A stretch of 54,535 nt of DNA from positions 1-54,535 of the forward strand of contig NZ_JAAKZX010000042.1 in the NCBI RefSeq assembly GCF_011045025.1. The letters are read 5' to 3'. Shown here piece after piece: positions 1 through 8,521 of this stretch. Under the pieces are notes generated by a model. It saw only the letters and a list, made by a program, of their open reading frames with translations. It made no database searches and was not told the origin of the DNA. The first letter of the stretch is position 1; every line of letters starts with the position of its first letter. The position numbers and the translations under genes are program-made. The stretch comes from Streptomyces ureilyticus (GTDB lineage Bacteria; Actinomycetota; Actinomycetes; Streptomycetales; Streptomycetaceae).

Positions 1-95
1 TTAAGGCTCCCAGGAGACTACTGGGTTGATAGGCCAGATCTGGAAGGCGGGTAACCGCTGGAGGTGACTGGTACTAATAGGCCGAGGGCTTGTCC
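1..95 (+). rRNA. rrl: 23S ribosomal RNA, 3' end (partial)
   Basis: The first ~95 bases carry the conserved 3'-terminal part of bacterial 23S rRNA, including the stretch around 69-80 that reads GGTACTAATAGG and the following pairing strand. The 5' portion lies outside the window. A complete 5S gene follows about 105 bases downstream in the same orientation, as at the end of a normal rrn operon. The exact mature 3' end is approximate. Confidence 0.9.
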
Positions 96-200
96 TCAGC
101 TGCTCGCGTCCACTGTGTTGGTTCTGAGACAACGAACCGTTGTCGGCTTTGAGCAGAACGTTTAACTGAAGAGTGTGCTTGTTCGCTCGAAACCATTAGG

Positions 201-320
201 GTTTCGGTGGTCATAGCGTGAGGGAAACGCCCGGTTACATTCCGAACCCGGAAGCTAAGCCTTACAGCGCCGATGGTACTGCAGGGGGGACCCTGTGGGA
301 GAGTAGGACACCGCCGAACA
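201..320 (+). rRNA. rrf: 5S ribosomal RNA
   Basis: A 120-base sequence typical of actinobacterial 5S rRNA. It begins with GTTTCGGTGG, has the conserved CCGAACCCGGAAG loop region in the middle, and ends with CACCGCCGAACA, which pairs with the 5' end to form helix I. It lies downstream of 23S rRNA and is followed at once by an intrinsic terminator, which marks the end of the rRNA operon. The ends are placed by helix pairing and may be off by one or two bases. Confidence 0.95.
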
Positions 321-328
321 ATCTTTGG

Positions 329-379
329 AGGACCTCTGGTCCCAGCGACTTGCTGGGACCAGAGGTCCTTTTTGTTTTT
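329..379 (+). terminator. Intrinsic terminator of the rRNA operon
   Basis: Perfect 18-bp stem (329-346 with 352-369), 5-base loop GACTT, followed by a T-rich run (TTTTTGTTTTT). This is the classic rho-independent form, which is uncommon in high-GC actinobacteria except after rRNA operons. It insulates the rRNA operon from the RGG-repeat gene starting at 443. Confidence 0.95.
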
Positions 380-442
380 CCGAAGCGCGCAGGGTACTCG
401 GCTGCGCGAGAATGACTTGCGGTACTTAAGACAGGAGTCACC

Positions 443-2557
443 ATGTCCACCAACTCTCCCGACGAGCGACCGGAGCGCGATCAGCGCCGCCGGGACAGTG
501 GTGACCGCGGCGGCTCCCGCGGGGGGCCGCGACGCGACAACGACCGTGGTGGCAGCGGCCGGCGCGATGACCGCCGTGACGACCGTCGTGGTGGCGGTGA
601 CCGTGGTGGTTTCCGGCGGGATGACAGTCGTGGTGGTCCTCGGCGTGAGGGCGACCGGCCGACCTACCGCCGTGACAACAGCGGTGGCGGTGACCGGCCG
701 ACGTACCGCCGTGACGATCGCCGTGGTGATGACCGCGGCGATCGCGGAGGCTTCCGCCGTGACGACAACCGTGGCGGTGGCGGCTTCCGTGGGCGCGACG
801 ATCGTGATCGTGGCGACCGTCCGGCGTTTCGTCGTGACGAACGTCCGGGTGGGCCCCGGCGCGATGACCGCCGTGACGACAGTCGTGGTGGCGGCGATCG
901 CGATCGCGGCGGGTTCCGGCGAGATGACAACCGTGGTGGGCCTCGGCGTGACGGCGATCGGCCACCGTACCGTCGGGACGACCGTCGCGATGATGAGCGC
1001 GGAGGGTTCCGTCGCGACGACCGAAGGGACGGCGACCGCGGTGGATTCCGTCGCGATGACAGTCGTAGTAGCGGAGATCGTGGTGGTTTCCGTCGCGATG
1101 AAAGTCGTAGTGGCGGTGACCGTGGTGGTTTCCGTCGGGATGACAGTCGTGGTGGTGGCGACCGCTCGGCGTTCCGGCGTGACAGCAGCGGTGGCGGGGA
1201 CCGGCCGGCCTTCCGGCGGGATGATCGCCGTGGTGAAGACCGTGCCGAGCGCGGTGGTTTCCGTCGGGATGAGAACCGTGGCGGAGGTTTCCGGCGCGAC
1301 GAGCGGCGGGGCGATGATCGTGACCGTGGCGGGGTCCGGCGGTCGGAGGACCGTCCGCCCTTCCGGCGCGATGACCGGCAGGGCGATGAGCGTGGTGCTC
1401 CCCGTCGGGATGACCGTCGAGGCGACGATCGTGGTGGCTTCCGGCGTGATGAGCAGCGGCAGGGGGAGCGCGGCGGTTACGGACGCCGGGACGACCGGCG
1501 CGACAGTGACCGCGGTGATCGCGGTGGTTTCCGTCGGGACGACAGCCGCGGTGGCTTCCGTGGGCGGGACGAGCGCGGACGGGACGAGCGTGGTGGGCGT
1601 GGACCGCGGCGTGAGGACGGCGGTGGGCGGCCCGGTGGTTTCCGGGGGCGGGACGACCGGCGGAGCGACGACCGGCGTGGTGGCGGGCGCTTCCGTGAGG
1701 AGCGGGAGCGGGATCGTGAGCCGATCAAGCGGTTGCCGATCCTCGAGGACGTCACCGGCGAGGAGATCGACAAGGACGTACGGCAGGAGCTGCAGAGTCT
1801 GCCGAAGGGGCTTGCCGAGGATGTCGCCAAGAACCTGGTGATGGTGGCCAGGCTCATCGACGAGGACCCCGAGGGGGCGTACGGCTATTCCAGGGTCGCG
1901 CTGCGGCTGGCGTCGCGTGTGGCCGCCGTGCGCGAGGCGGCCGGCTTCGCGGCGTATGCGAACCAGAAGTACAGCGAGGCCCTCGCCGAGTTCCGGGCCG
2001 CGCGGCGGATGACCGGGAACGTGGACCTGTGGCCCGTGATGGCGGACTGCGAGCGGGGGCTGGGGCGGCCCGAGAAGGCCATGGAGATGGCCGGGGCGCC
2101 CGAGGTGCAGAAGCTCGACAAGGCGGGTCAGGTCGAGATGCGGCTCGTGGCGGCCGGGGCACGGCGCGACATGGGGCAGATCGACGCGGCCATCGTGACG
2201 TTGCAGAGCCCCGAGCTGGCCTCGAATTCGGTTCAGCCCTGGACGGCGCGGCTGCGCTATGCGTACGCCGACGCGCTGCTCGCGGCGGGTCGTGAGGACG
2301 AGGCGCGCGAGTGGTTCGCGAAGGCCGTCGAGTCCGACAAGGACGGCAGCACGGACGCCTCGGACCGGCTCGCCGAGATGGACGGCGTCGAGTTCGTCGA
2401 CGCCATGGACGAGGAGGCCCTCGACGAGAGCGGCAGCGGTTCCGAGGCCGAAGCCGTGGAAGCCGCAGCAATCGTCGATGCCCCGGCGCCCGAGCCGGTC
2501 GTGAACGACGCCATGGACAAGGACGCTCCAGACCACAGGGACGACTCGGACGACTGA
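443..2557 (+). CDS. Arg/Gly/Asp-repeat TPR protein (RGG-box-like disordered N-terminus)
   Basis: A 704-residue protein in three parts. Residues 1 to about 425 are low complexity, dominated by Arg, Asp, Gly and Ser with many copies of short units such as FRRDD, DRGGF and RGGFRRD; this looks like an RGG/RG-type disordered RNA-binding segment. Residues about 430-630 are helical and TPR-like (ALAEFRAARRMTG, ADALLAAGREDEAREWF). The last ~60 residues are strongly acidic. ATG 443 has a CAGGAG ribosome site 4 bases upstream. The C-terminal half matches a family I recognise from Streptomyces as TPR-repeat protein of unknown function; the repeat count appears variable. It is the first gene after the rRNA operon. 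An RNA or ribosome-related role is only inference from composition and position. The same DNA has long open antisense and +1 frames, which are repeat artefacts. Confidence 0.85.
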   Translation: MSTNSPDERPERDQRRRDSGDRGGSRGGPRRDNDRGGSGRRDDRRDDRRGGGDRGGFRRDDSRGGPRREGDRPTYRRDNSGGGDRPTYRRDDRRGDDRGDRGGFRRDDNRGGGGFRGRDDRDRGDRPAFRRDERPGGPRRDDRRDDSRGGGDRDRGGFRRDDNRGGPRRDGDRPPYRRDDRRDDERGGFRRDDRRDGDRGGFRRDDSRSSGDRGGFRRDESRSGGDRGGFRRDDSRGGGDRSAFRRDSSGGGDRPAFRRDDRRGEDRAERGGFRRDENRGGGFRRDERRGDDRDRGGVRRSEDRPPFRRDDRQGDERGAPRRDDRRGDDRGGFRRDEQRQGERGGYGRRDDRRDSDRGDRGGFRRDDSRGGFRGRDERGRDERGGRGPRREDGGGRPGGFRGRDDRRSDDRRGGGRFREERERDREPIKRLPILEDVTGEEIDKDVRQELQSLPKGLAEDVAKNLVMVARLIDEDPEGAYGYSRVALRLASRVAAVREAAGFAAYANQKYSEALAEFRAARRMTGNVDLWPVMADCERGLGRPEKAMEMAGAPEVQKLDKAGQVEMRLVAAGARRDMGQIDAAIVTLQSPELASNSVQPWTARLRYAYADALLAAGREDEAREWFAKAVESDKDGSTDASDRLAEMDGVEFVDAMDEEALDESGSGSEAEAVEAAAIVDAPAPEPVVNDAMDKDAPDHRDDSDD

Positions 2558-2592
2558 CGCCGACACGAGACGCGTACGCGGCGTACGCGCAT

Positions 2593-2623
2593 ATGGGCGG
2601 GATCCCCTACGGGACCCGCCCAT
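2593..2623. terminator. Bidirectional terminator between convergent genes
   Basis: Inverted repeat in the 73-bp gap between two convergent genes: 2593-2606 (ATGGGCGGGATCCC) pairs with 2611-2623 with a single bulged base and a 4-base loop. There is no T-run, as usual for Streptomyces hairpin terminators. It could stop transcription from both sides. Confidence 0.6.
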
Positions 2624-2630
2624 CCGCGTT

Positions 2631-3920
2631 TCAGCGCTCCAGCGCGCGCAGCACCAGGCCCGAGGCCGGCTTCGGGCCGAACGACGTCGACTTGCGGGGC
2701 ATCGTGACGCCCTGGCTCGCCAGTTCGCGTACGACCTCTTCGCGGACCGGGTGCATCAGGACGGCCGTGGCGCCGTCGCGTTCGGCCTTGGCGACCGTGG
2801 CGGCGGTGTCGTGGATGTACGCGATGTGCTCCGGGACGTCCGGGATGCGCCAGATGTGGTCGAGGAGCGTGGCGTGCAGAACCGTTGCGTCGAGGGTGCG
2901 CCAGGCCTCCGGACGGTCGGCCGGGATCGTACGGGCGAGGAGGTCCGGGGAGGGGCGGTCGACCAGGTGGAAGGCGCCATCGCCCGCAAGGAGGAAGGCA
3001 TTTCCCTCGGCGGCCGCTGCGGAGAGGGCCTCCAGGGCTTCGGAGAGGGGGCCTTGGACGGGGCGTACGCGGAAGGAGTCGCCGAGGGCGGACAGGGCTT
3101 CCGCGACGGGGAGGTGGTGCAGGAGGCGGTGGATCGCGCGGACGCGGAGCGGGTAGCGCGCGGTGTCGACCAGGAGCACCAGGCCGAAGTCCCAGGGGCT
3201 GGGGGAGGCGTGTTCGGCGCGCAGACGCAGATACGTCGCCCAGCGGTGATGGCCGTCCGCGATGAGGGCCTGGTGGCGGGCGAGGTCCGTCTGGATCGCG
3301 GTCAGGTCCTCGGGGTCGGTCATCGACCATAGGCGGTGGCTGAAACCGTCCTCCGTGGTCGTGGCAAGGATCGGCGGATTTTGGGCGGTGCGTTCGATGA
3401 CGGCGGTGGCGTCGGCGGCGGAGTTGTCGCCGCGGTAAGTCAGGAGCAGGGGTTCGAGGTTCGTGGATGTGGCGCGCATCAGGTCCGCGCGGTCGGCGAC
3501 GATGTGCGGCATGACGTCCTCGTGCGGCAGGACCACGCCCTCCGACGGCTCCGAGAGGCGCAGGGCGCCTATGAGGCCGCGCTGGAGCATGCCGTCGTCG
3601 GCGCGCTGTTCGTAGACGTACAGGCCCGGTTCGGAGTCGGCGGCCAGGACGCCCTCGGCGAGCCAGCGTTGGAGGGTGTCCGCGGCCTTCTTGTTGCGGG
3701 CGGCGGGCGTGGTGGCCTGGGGGAGGATAAGGCGGACGATGTTGTGCGGGTCGGACGATTCGAGGTGGTGCAGTCCGTCGGGTCGTACGACCACGTCGTA
3801 CGGCGGGGAGGTCACGGCGGACAGGCTGCCGACCCGGTCGGGGTCGTAGCGCAGGCCCCGGAACGGGGTGAGGTCAAGGCCCATGCGTGCCGGTACGTCC
3901 CCAGGACCTGCAGTATTCAT
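2631..3920 (-). CDS. DUF1015 family protein
   Basis: A 429-residue soluble protein that I recognise as DUF1015 (N-terminal FRGLRYDPDRVGSLSAVTSPPYDVV and an ADGHHRWATYLR motif near the middle are hallmarks). The family is widespread; its biochemical role is not settled, and the conserved DGHHR segment suggests a nucleotide- or metal-dependent active site. ATG at 3920 gives MNTAGPG; an internal ATG at 3884 (MGLDLTPFRG) fits the start of family similarity better and may be the true start. It is convergent with the RGG-repeat gene and divergent from the HAD phosphatase at 3993, with about 70 bases between, so both promoters must lie in that short gap. Confidence 0.85.
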   Translation of the reverse strand: MNTAGPGDVPARMGLDLTPFRGLRYDPDRVGSLSAVTSPPYDVVVRPDGLHHLESSDPHNIVRLILPQATTPAARNKKAADTLQRWLAEGVLAADSEPGLYVYEQRADDGMLQRGLIGALRLSEPSEGVVLPHEDVMPHIVADRADLMRATSTNLEPLLLTYRGDNSAADATAVIERTAQNPPILATTTEDGFSHRLWSMTDPEDLTAIQTDLARHQALIADGHHRWATYLRLRAEHASPSPWDFGLVLLVDTARYPLRVRAIHRLLHHLPVAEALSALGDSFRVRPVQGPLSEALEALSAAAAEGNAFLLAGDGAFHLVDRPSPDLLARTIPADRPEAWRTLDATVLHATLLDHIWRIPDVPEHIAYIHDTAATVAKAERDGATAVLMHPVREEVVRELASQGVTMPRKSTSFGPKPASGLVLRALER

Positions 3921-3992
3921 TGGTGCATCGTAAGAGTGTCAGTGGCATGCGCGATGATCGGGGCAATGGGATCGAACGAGGAGCGATGCGAA

Positions 3993-5021
3993 ATGAGCCA
4001 GACCGTGAGGACGCGGCCCGAGGGGAGTGACCGGCCCCTGAGCGAGGCGTACGACACGGCGCTGCTCGACCTGGACGGGGTGGTGTACGCGGGCGGGGAG
4101 GCGATCGCGTACGCCGTCGAGTCGCTCGGCACCGCTCGTGCGGGCGGGATGCATCTCGCGTACGTCACGAACAACGCGCTGCGGACGCCCGACACGGTGG
4201 CCGCGCATCTCACGGAGCTGGGGATACCGGCCGAGGAGTCGGACGTCATCACCTCGGCCCAGGCCGTGGCACGGCTGATCAGTGAGCAAGTGCCCGCGGG
4301 GGCACGGGTGTTGGTGATCGGCGGGGACGGGCTGCGGGTCGCGCTGCGCGAGCGTGGGCTTGTGCCGGTCGAGTCGGCCGAGGACGAACCGGTGGCGGTC
4401 GTGCAGGGGTATGGCGGGCCGGAGCTGCCCTGGGGGCGCTTCGCGGAGGCCTGCTACGCCATCGCGCGCGGGGTGCCCTGGTTCGCCTCCAACACCGACC
4501 TGACGATTCCCAGTGCTCGGGGGATCGCTCCGGGCAATGGGGCGGCCGTGGAGGTCGTACGCATCGCGACGGGCGCCGAGCCGCAGGTGGCCGGGAAGCC
4601 GCTGCCGCCGATGCACCGGGAGACGATTCTGCGGACGGGCGCGGTGCGGCCGCTGGTGGTCGGGGACCGGCTGGACACGGATATCGAGGGGGCGTTCAAC
4701 GGCGAGGTGGATTCCGTGCTGGTGCTGACCGGGGTGACGGACGGCGCGCAGCTCCTTGCCGCCTCGCCGAAGCACCGGCCGACGTACGTGGACGCCGATC
4801 TGCGCGGGCTGCTGACCGGACAGCCCGAGGTCGTCGAGGTGAGCGAGGCGTATCGCTGCGGGGGTTGGACCGCCACGGCCGGAAAGGACCGGCTGGAGCT
4901 GGAGGGCGAAGGCGAGGCCCTCGACGGGCTGCGGGCGTTGTGTGCCGCCGCCTGGACGGCGGCCGGGGACGGGACATGCGAGCTGGACGGGGGCAAAGCA
5001 CTGGCACGGCTGGGACTTTGA
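3993..5021 (+). CDS. HAD-superfamily phosphatase, NagD/PNPase-like
   Basis: A 342-residue HAD hydrolase of the NagD / p-nitrophenylphosphatase type. Motif I is DLDGVVY with the nucleophile Asp at residue 26 and the acid/base Asp at 28; motif II TNN is in YVTNNALRTP; motif IV is the VVGDRLDTDIEGA segment binding Mg2+. The large cap domain between motifs II and III is typical of type IIA. Substrate is unknown; relatives act on small phosphorylated metabolites. The start chosen is ATG 3993 because GAGGAG lies about 9 bases upstream; the reading frame is open much further 5' but that part runs antisense to the DUF1015 gene. The last 16 bases including the stop are duplicated in tandem. Confidence 0.88.
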   Translation: MSQTVRTRPEGSDRPLSEAYDTALLDLDGVVYAGGEAIAYAVESLGTARAGGMHLAYVTNNALRTPDTVAAHLTELGIPAEESDVITSAQAVARLISEQVPAGARVLVIGGDGLRVALRERGLVPVESAEDEPVAVVQGYGGPELPWGRFAEACYAIARGVPWFASNTDLTIPSARGIAPGNGAAVEVVRIATGAEPQVAGKPLPPMHRETILRTGAVRPLVVGDRLDTDIEGAFNGEVDSVLVLTGVTDGAQLLAASPKHRPTYVDADLRGLLTGQPEVVEVSEAYRCGGWTATAGKDRLELEGEGEALDGLRALCAAAWTAAGDGTCELDGGKALARLGL

Positions 5022-5037
5022 ACGGCTGGGACTTTGA
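5006..5037 (+). repeat. Exact 16-bp tandem duplication of the gene end
   Basis: ACGGCTGGGACTTTGA occurs twice back to back (5006-5021 and 5022-5037). The first copy contains the stop codon of the HAD phosphatase gene; the second lies just outside. Because 16 is not a multiple of three, the second TGA is out of frame. Confidence 0.9.
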
Positions 5038-5145
5038 GCCGCAGGCCACCCGGGACGCCGCTGCTCACGGGGCTCCGAAACCGAGCAAGCGCGCAGGTCC
5101 GAGAGGTCCAACAGAGTCCTGCGGGCGCACGAATCGAGCAATTGG

Positions 5146-5164
5146 ATAGGGTAGGCTAACCTAA
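5146..5164 (+). promoter_or_regulatory. Iron box (DmdR1/IdeR/DtxR-type operator)
   Basis: ATAGGGTAGGCTAACCTAA matches the actinobacterial iron box TTAGGTTAGGCTAACCTAA at 17 of 19 positions. It ends four bases before the GTG start at 5169 and overlaps the likely -10 element (TAACCT, 5157-5162). Binding of an Fe-loaded DtxR-family repressor here would block RNA polymerase, so the downstream siderophore-uptake operon should be induced when iron is scarce. Confidence 0.85.
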
Positions 5165-5168
5165 CTGT

Positions 5169-6212
5169 GTGTTGGTCGACAGTCCCCCAGAACCGAACGC
5201 GGAGACCGCCCCCGCGCCCCGCAAACGCCGGGCGATACGGGCCGCCGGGCTCCTCGTGTCCGTGGCCGTGCTGGTGCTCATCGCGCTGGCGAGTATCGCG
5301 ATCGGCGCGAAGGACCTGTCCCTGAGTCAGGTCTGGCACGGCCTGTTCGACGACTCGGGCACGTATGGCGACGTCGTGGTGAGCGAGCGGCTGTCGCGCA
5401 CTGTCCTCGGGTTGCTCGCCGGTGCCGCGCTCGGCCTCGCCGGAGCCGTACTCCAGGCGCTCACCCGCAATCCGCTGGCCGACCCCGGACTGCTCGGCAT
5501 CAATGCCGGCGCGTCCGCGGCCGTCGTCACGGCCATCACCTACTTCGGTGTCACCTCGCTGAGCGGCTATGTGTGGTTCGCCTTCGGGGGCGCGGCTGTG
5601 GTCGGGGTCCTGGTGTATGTCCTCGGCGGCAGCCGGGGGGCGACACCGGTGCGGCTCGCCCTCGCCGGCACCGCGCTCAGCGCCGCGCTCTACGGCTATC
5701 TGCAGGCCGTCATGATCATGGACCAGGCGGCGCTCGGCAAGATGCGCTTCTGGACGGTCGGTTCGTTGTCCTCGGCCAACGACCGGACCATCGAGCAGGT
5801 GCTGCCGTTCCTCGCGATCGGTACGATCCTGGCGCTGGCCCTCGCGCGGCCGCTGAACGCCATGGCCATGGGAGACGACACCGCCCGCGCCCTCGGCGCG
5901 CATCTGGGCCGTACCCGCGCGCTGTCCATGGCGGCCGCGACCCTGCTGTGCGGGGCCGCGACGGCCGCCTGCGGGCCGATCGTGTTCGTTGGGCTGATGG
6001 TCCCGCACGTCGTACGGTCCTTCACCGGGCCCGACATGCGCTGGATCCTGCCGTACGCCACCGTGCTCTCGCCGGTGCTGCTGCTCGGCGCCGATGTGGT
6101 CGGCCGGATGGTCGCGCGGCCCGCCGAGCTCCAGGTCGGCATCGTCACCGCGATCCTCGGCGGCCCGGTCTTCATCTTTCTCGTACGACGGCGGAGGACG
6201 GCGCAGCTGTGA
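5169..6212 (+). CDS. Iron-siderophore ABC transporter permease, FecCD family (first subunit)
   Basis: A 347-residue membrane protein of the BtuC/FecCD family with about ten hydrophobic segments. Diagnostic segments are RLSRTVLGLLAGAALGLAGAVLQALTRNPLADPGLLGINAGAS split over the first helices, and a late GPIVFVGLMVPHVVR motif that contacts the ATPase. The GTG at 5169 has no ribosome site, but a -10-like TAACCT ends six bases before it, so a leaderless mRNA is plausible; TTG 5172 is the alternative. It overlaps the next permease gene by four bases. With the partner permease and the ATPase it forms the membrane part of a ferric-siderophore importer. No substrate-binding lipoprotein is encoded nearby. 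Confidence 0.93.
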   Translation: MLVDSPPEPNAETAPAPRKRRAIRAAGLLVSVAVLVLIALASIAIGAKDLSLSQVWHGLFDDSGTYGDVVVSERLSRTVLGLLAGAALGLAGAVLQALTRNPLADPGLLGINAGASAAVVTAITYFGVTSLSGYVWFAFGGAAVVGVLVYVLGGSRGATPVRLALAGTALSAALYGYLQAVMIMDQAALGKMRFWTVGSLSSANDRTIEQVLPFLAIGTILALALARPLNAMAMGDDTARALGAHLGRTRALSMAAATLLCGAATAACGPIVFVGLMVPHVVRSFTGPDMRWILPYATVLSPVLLLGADVVGRMVARPAELQVGIVTAILGGPVFIFLVRRRRTAQL

Positions 6213-7282
6213 AGGTCCTGACCAAGCAGGCCGGTTCCGCCCGGCCGTTCCGCGCCCGGCCCGTCCGTACCCGTGGCGGGCTGTCCGTCCGTATCGACGT
6301 CCGCTCGTTCACAGTCGTCGTCCTGCTGCTGGTGGCCGCGCTCACCGCGAGCGTCGTCCTCATCGGCACCGGCGACTTCCCGATCCCGGCCGGCGACGTG
6401 CTCAAGACGCTGTTCGGCAACGGCGACGCCGGGCAGGAGTTCATCGTCAACGAACTGCGGCTGCCGCGGGTTCTCGTCGGTCTCCTGGTGGGGGCCTCGC
6501 TCGGGCTCGGCGGCGCGCTCTTCCAGGCCATCTCCCGCAATCCGCTGGGCAGTCCGGACGTGCTCGGTCTCGCGCAGGGCGCGACGGCCGGCGCGCTCAC
6601 CGTGATCGTGCTCTTCTCGGGGAGTGCGGCCGAGGTCACCCTCGGGGCGCTCTTCGGCGGTCTGGTGACCGGACTTGCCATCTATGTGCTCGCCTGGAAG
6701 CGGGGTGTGCACGGCTATCGACTGGTCCTGGTCGGTATCGGTGTCTCCGCGATGGCCGTGGCCGTCAACGGCTATCTGCTCACCAAGGCCGACATCGTGG
6801 ACGCGGCCCGTGCGGTCGTCTGGATGACGGGTTCGCTCAACGGTCGTGACTGGGACCAGGTCTGGCCGCTGCTCGCGCTGAGCGCCGTCCTCGTACCGCT
6901 CGTCCTCGGCAACGCGCGCGGGCTGTACATGCTGGAGATGGGCGACGACGTGGCGTACGCACTCGGGGTGCGGGTCGAGCGGACGCGGATGCTGCTGATG
7001 CTGGCCGCCGTGCTGCTCACCGCTGCCGCCACCGCCGCCGCGGGCCCCGTCGCCTTCGTCGCGCTCACCGCACCGCAGCTCGCCCGGCGTCTCACCCGCG
7101 CGCCGGGGCCGAACCTGATGCCCGCGATGTGCATGGGCGCCACCCTGCTGGTCGTCGCGGACTGGGCCTCGCAGCGGGCCTTCGGCGCCGACCAGCTGCC
7201 CGTCGGGGTGGTGACCGGAGTGCTCGGCGGTGTCTATCTGCTGTGGCTCCTCTTCACCGAGCGCAAGGCGGGCCGGATATGA
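6209..7282 (+). CDS. Iron-siderophore ABC transporter permease, FecCD family (second subunit)
   Basis: A 357-residue FecCD/BtuC-type permease, paralogous to the gene before it. It shows RLPRVLVGLLVGASLGLGG, the ISRNPLGSPDVLGL helix-loop, and a GPVAFVALTAPQLARRL coupling motif. The start is GTG 6209, overlapping the TGA of the upstream permease (GTGA), which implies translational coupling and equal production of both halves of a heterodimeric channel. It ends in an ATGA-type junction with the ATPase region. The N-terminal 30 residues are Arg-rich and cytoplasmic by the positive-inside rule. Regulation should follow the iron box at 5146. Confidence 0.93.
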   Translation: MKVLTKQAGSARPFRARPVRTRGGLSVRIDVRSFTVVVLLLVAALTASVVLIGTGDFPIPAGDVLKTLFGNGDAGQEFIVNELRLPRVLVGLLVGASLGLGGALFQAISRNPLGSPDVLGLAQGATAGALTVIVLFSGSAAEVTLGALFGGLVTGLAIYVLAWKRGVHGYRLVLVGIGVSAMAVAVNGYLLTKADIVDAARAVVWMTGSLNGRDWDQVWPLLALSAVLVPLVLGNARGLYMLEMGDDVAYALGVRVERTRMLLMLAAVLLTAAATAAAGPVAFVALTAPQLARRLTRAPGPNLMPAMCMGATLLVVADWASQRAFGADQLPVGVVTGVLGGVYLLWLLFTERKAGRI

Positions 7283-7299
7283 ACACCCAAAGGAGCACC

Positions 7300-8121
7300 G
7301 TGAACCGCCTGTCCGCCGAGAACGTCACCCTCGCCTACGACCAGCGGGTCATTGCCGAGCAGCTGTCCGTCGAGATACCCGACAACTCCTTCACCGTCAT
7401 CGTCGGCCCGAACGCCTGCGGCAAGTCCACGCTGCTGCGGGCCCTGTCCCGGATGCTGAAGCCGAGCCAGGGACGGGTGCTGCTCGACGGGCAGGTCATC
7501 CAGTCGATGCCCGCGAAGAAGGTGGCCCGGACGCTGGGGCTGCTGCCGCAGTCGTCGATCGCGCCCGACGGGATCACGGTCGGCGACCTGGTGGGCCGCG
7601 GGCGCTATCCGCACCAGGGGCTGCTGCGGCAGTGGTCCTCCGAGGACGAGCGGGTCGTACGGGAGTCGATGGCCTCGACCGGAGTCGGAGAACTCGCCGA
7701 CCGCTACGTCGACGAACTCTCCGGCGGCCAGCGCCAGCGCGTCTGGATCGCCATGGCGCTCGCCCAGCAGACCCCGCTGCTGCTGCTCGACGAGCCGACC
7801 ACCTTTCTCGACATCCAGCACCAGATCGACGTACTCGATCTGTGTGCCGAACTTCACGAGGAGCAGGGCCGGACCCTGGTCGCCGTGCTGCACGACCTCA
7901 ACCACGCGGCTCGGTACGCGACGCATCTGATCGCCCTGCGGGACGGATCCGTCATCGCCCAGGGCACGCCGCAGGACATCGTCACGGCCGAGCTGGTCGA
8001 GGAGGTCTTCGGGCTGCGCTGCCAGGTCATCGACGACCCGGAGACGGGTACGCCGCTGGTGGTGCCGGCGGCGCGTAACGCGCGTACGGCCGCTGCTGTG
8101 AGCGTCGCGAAGGGCTCGTGA
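7300..8121 (+). CDS. Iron-siderophore ABC transporter ATP-binding protein
   Basis: A 273-residue FecE/FepC-type ATPase. Walker A is GPNACGKST, the signature is LSGGQRQRVWIAMALAQ, Walker B is LLLLDEPTTFLD, and the H-loop His is in LHDLNHAARY. I chose GTG 7300 because AAAGGAG lies five bases upstream; an in-frame ATG at 7279, seven codons earlier, overlaps the stop of the permease gene (ATGA) and is the alternative. It energises the two permeases and completes the iron-regulated operon 5169-8121. It is convergent with the SCP2-like gene 22 bases downstream. Confidence 0.93.
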   Translation: MNRLSAENVTLAYDQRVIAEQLSVEIPDNSFTVIVGPNACGKSTLLRALSRMLKPSQGRVLLDGQVIQSMPAKKVARTLGLLPQSSIAPDGITVGDLVGRGRYPHQGLLRQWSSEDERVVRESMASTGVGELADRYVDELSGGQRQRVWIAMALAQQTPLLLLDEPTTFLDIQHQIDVLDLCAELHEEQGRTLVAVLHDLNHAARYATHLIALRDGSVIAQGTPQDIVTAELVEEVFGLRCQVIDDPETGTPLVVPAARNARTAAAVSVAKGS

Positions 8122-8143
8122 AGGTCCCGAACCGGGTGACGGG

Positions 8144-8491
8144 TCAGAGCAGCTTTCTGAGCCGGATCAGGTCGCGCAGGCCCGCTTCGAGCTTGACCCG
8201 GCCCGAGCCCCAGGCCTTCGCGAAGTTCAGCTCGCCGTTCACCATGGCGACCAGGTCGTCGCCGGCCATGGTGAGCCGGATCTGGGCCTTGTCGGGCGGA
8301 GGGCCCTGCACCGTGTCGAGCACCTCGATGCGGCCGTCCTTGAGGCGGCCCACGAAGGTGATGTCGAGGTCGGTGATACGGCAGCTCAGCGAGCGGTCCA
8401 GGGCGGCGGCACTGCGCACGTCGCCCTCCGCGCCCGCCATGTTGTCCGAGAGTTTGTCTAGTGCGCTGCGGCACTCCTCAATCGTGGCCAT
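8144..8491 (-). CDS. SCP2 sterol-binding-domain protein
   Basis: A 115-residue protein made of a single SCP2-like domain: an N-terminal helix followed by beta strands (CRITDLDITFVGRLKDGRIEVLDTVQG) and the typical DDLVAMVNGELNFAKAWGSGRVKLEAG segment. SCP2 domains bind hydrophobic ligands; no specific ligand can be named. ATG 8491 is chosen because the frame upstream of it runs antisense to the next gene. It is convergent with the siderophore ATPase and divergent from the Ala/Gly-rich gene at 8534, leaving a 42-bp promoter gap. Confidence 0.85.
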   Translation of the reverse strand: MATIEECRSALDKLSDNMAGAEGDVRSAAALDRSLSCRITDLDITFVGRLKDGRIEVLDTVQGPPPDKAQIRLTMAGDDLVAMVNGELNFAKAWGSGRVKLEAGLRDLIRLRKLL

Positions 8492-8521
8492 CGCGGACGA
8501 CGGTACCCCAGCGCTTCGCGG

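Noticed and set aside
560..1700. Repeats that could be taken for a CRISPR array
   Set aside because: Units are short, irregular, in frame and have no constant-length unique spacers; there are no cas genes.
74..2623. An 849-codon open frame antisense to the RGG-repeat gene, and a long +1 frame at 273-1841
   Set aside because: They mirror the biased codons of the repeat DNA and run across the 5S gene and terminator; the plus-strand gene has a proper ribosome site and a conserved C-terminal domain.
3336..3992. N-terminal extension of the HAD phosphatase
   Set aside because: It runs antisense to the DUF1015 gene; a good ribosome site fits ATG 3993.
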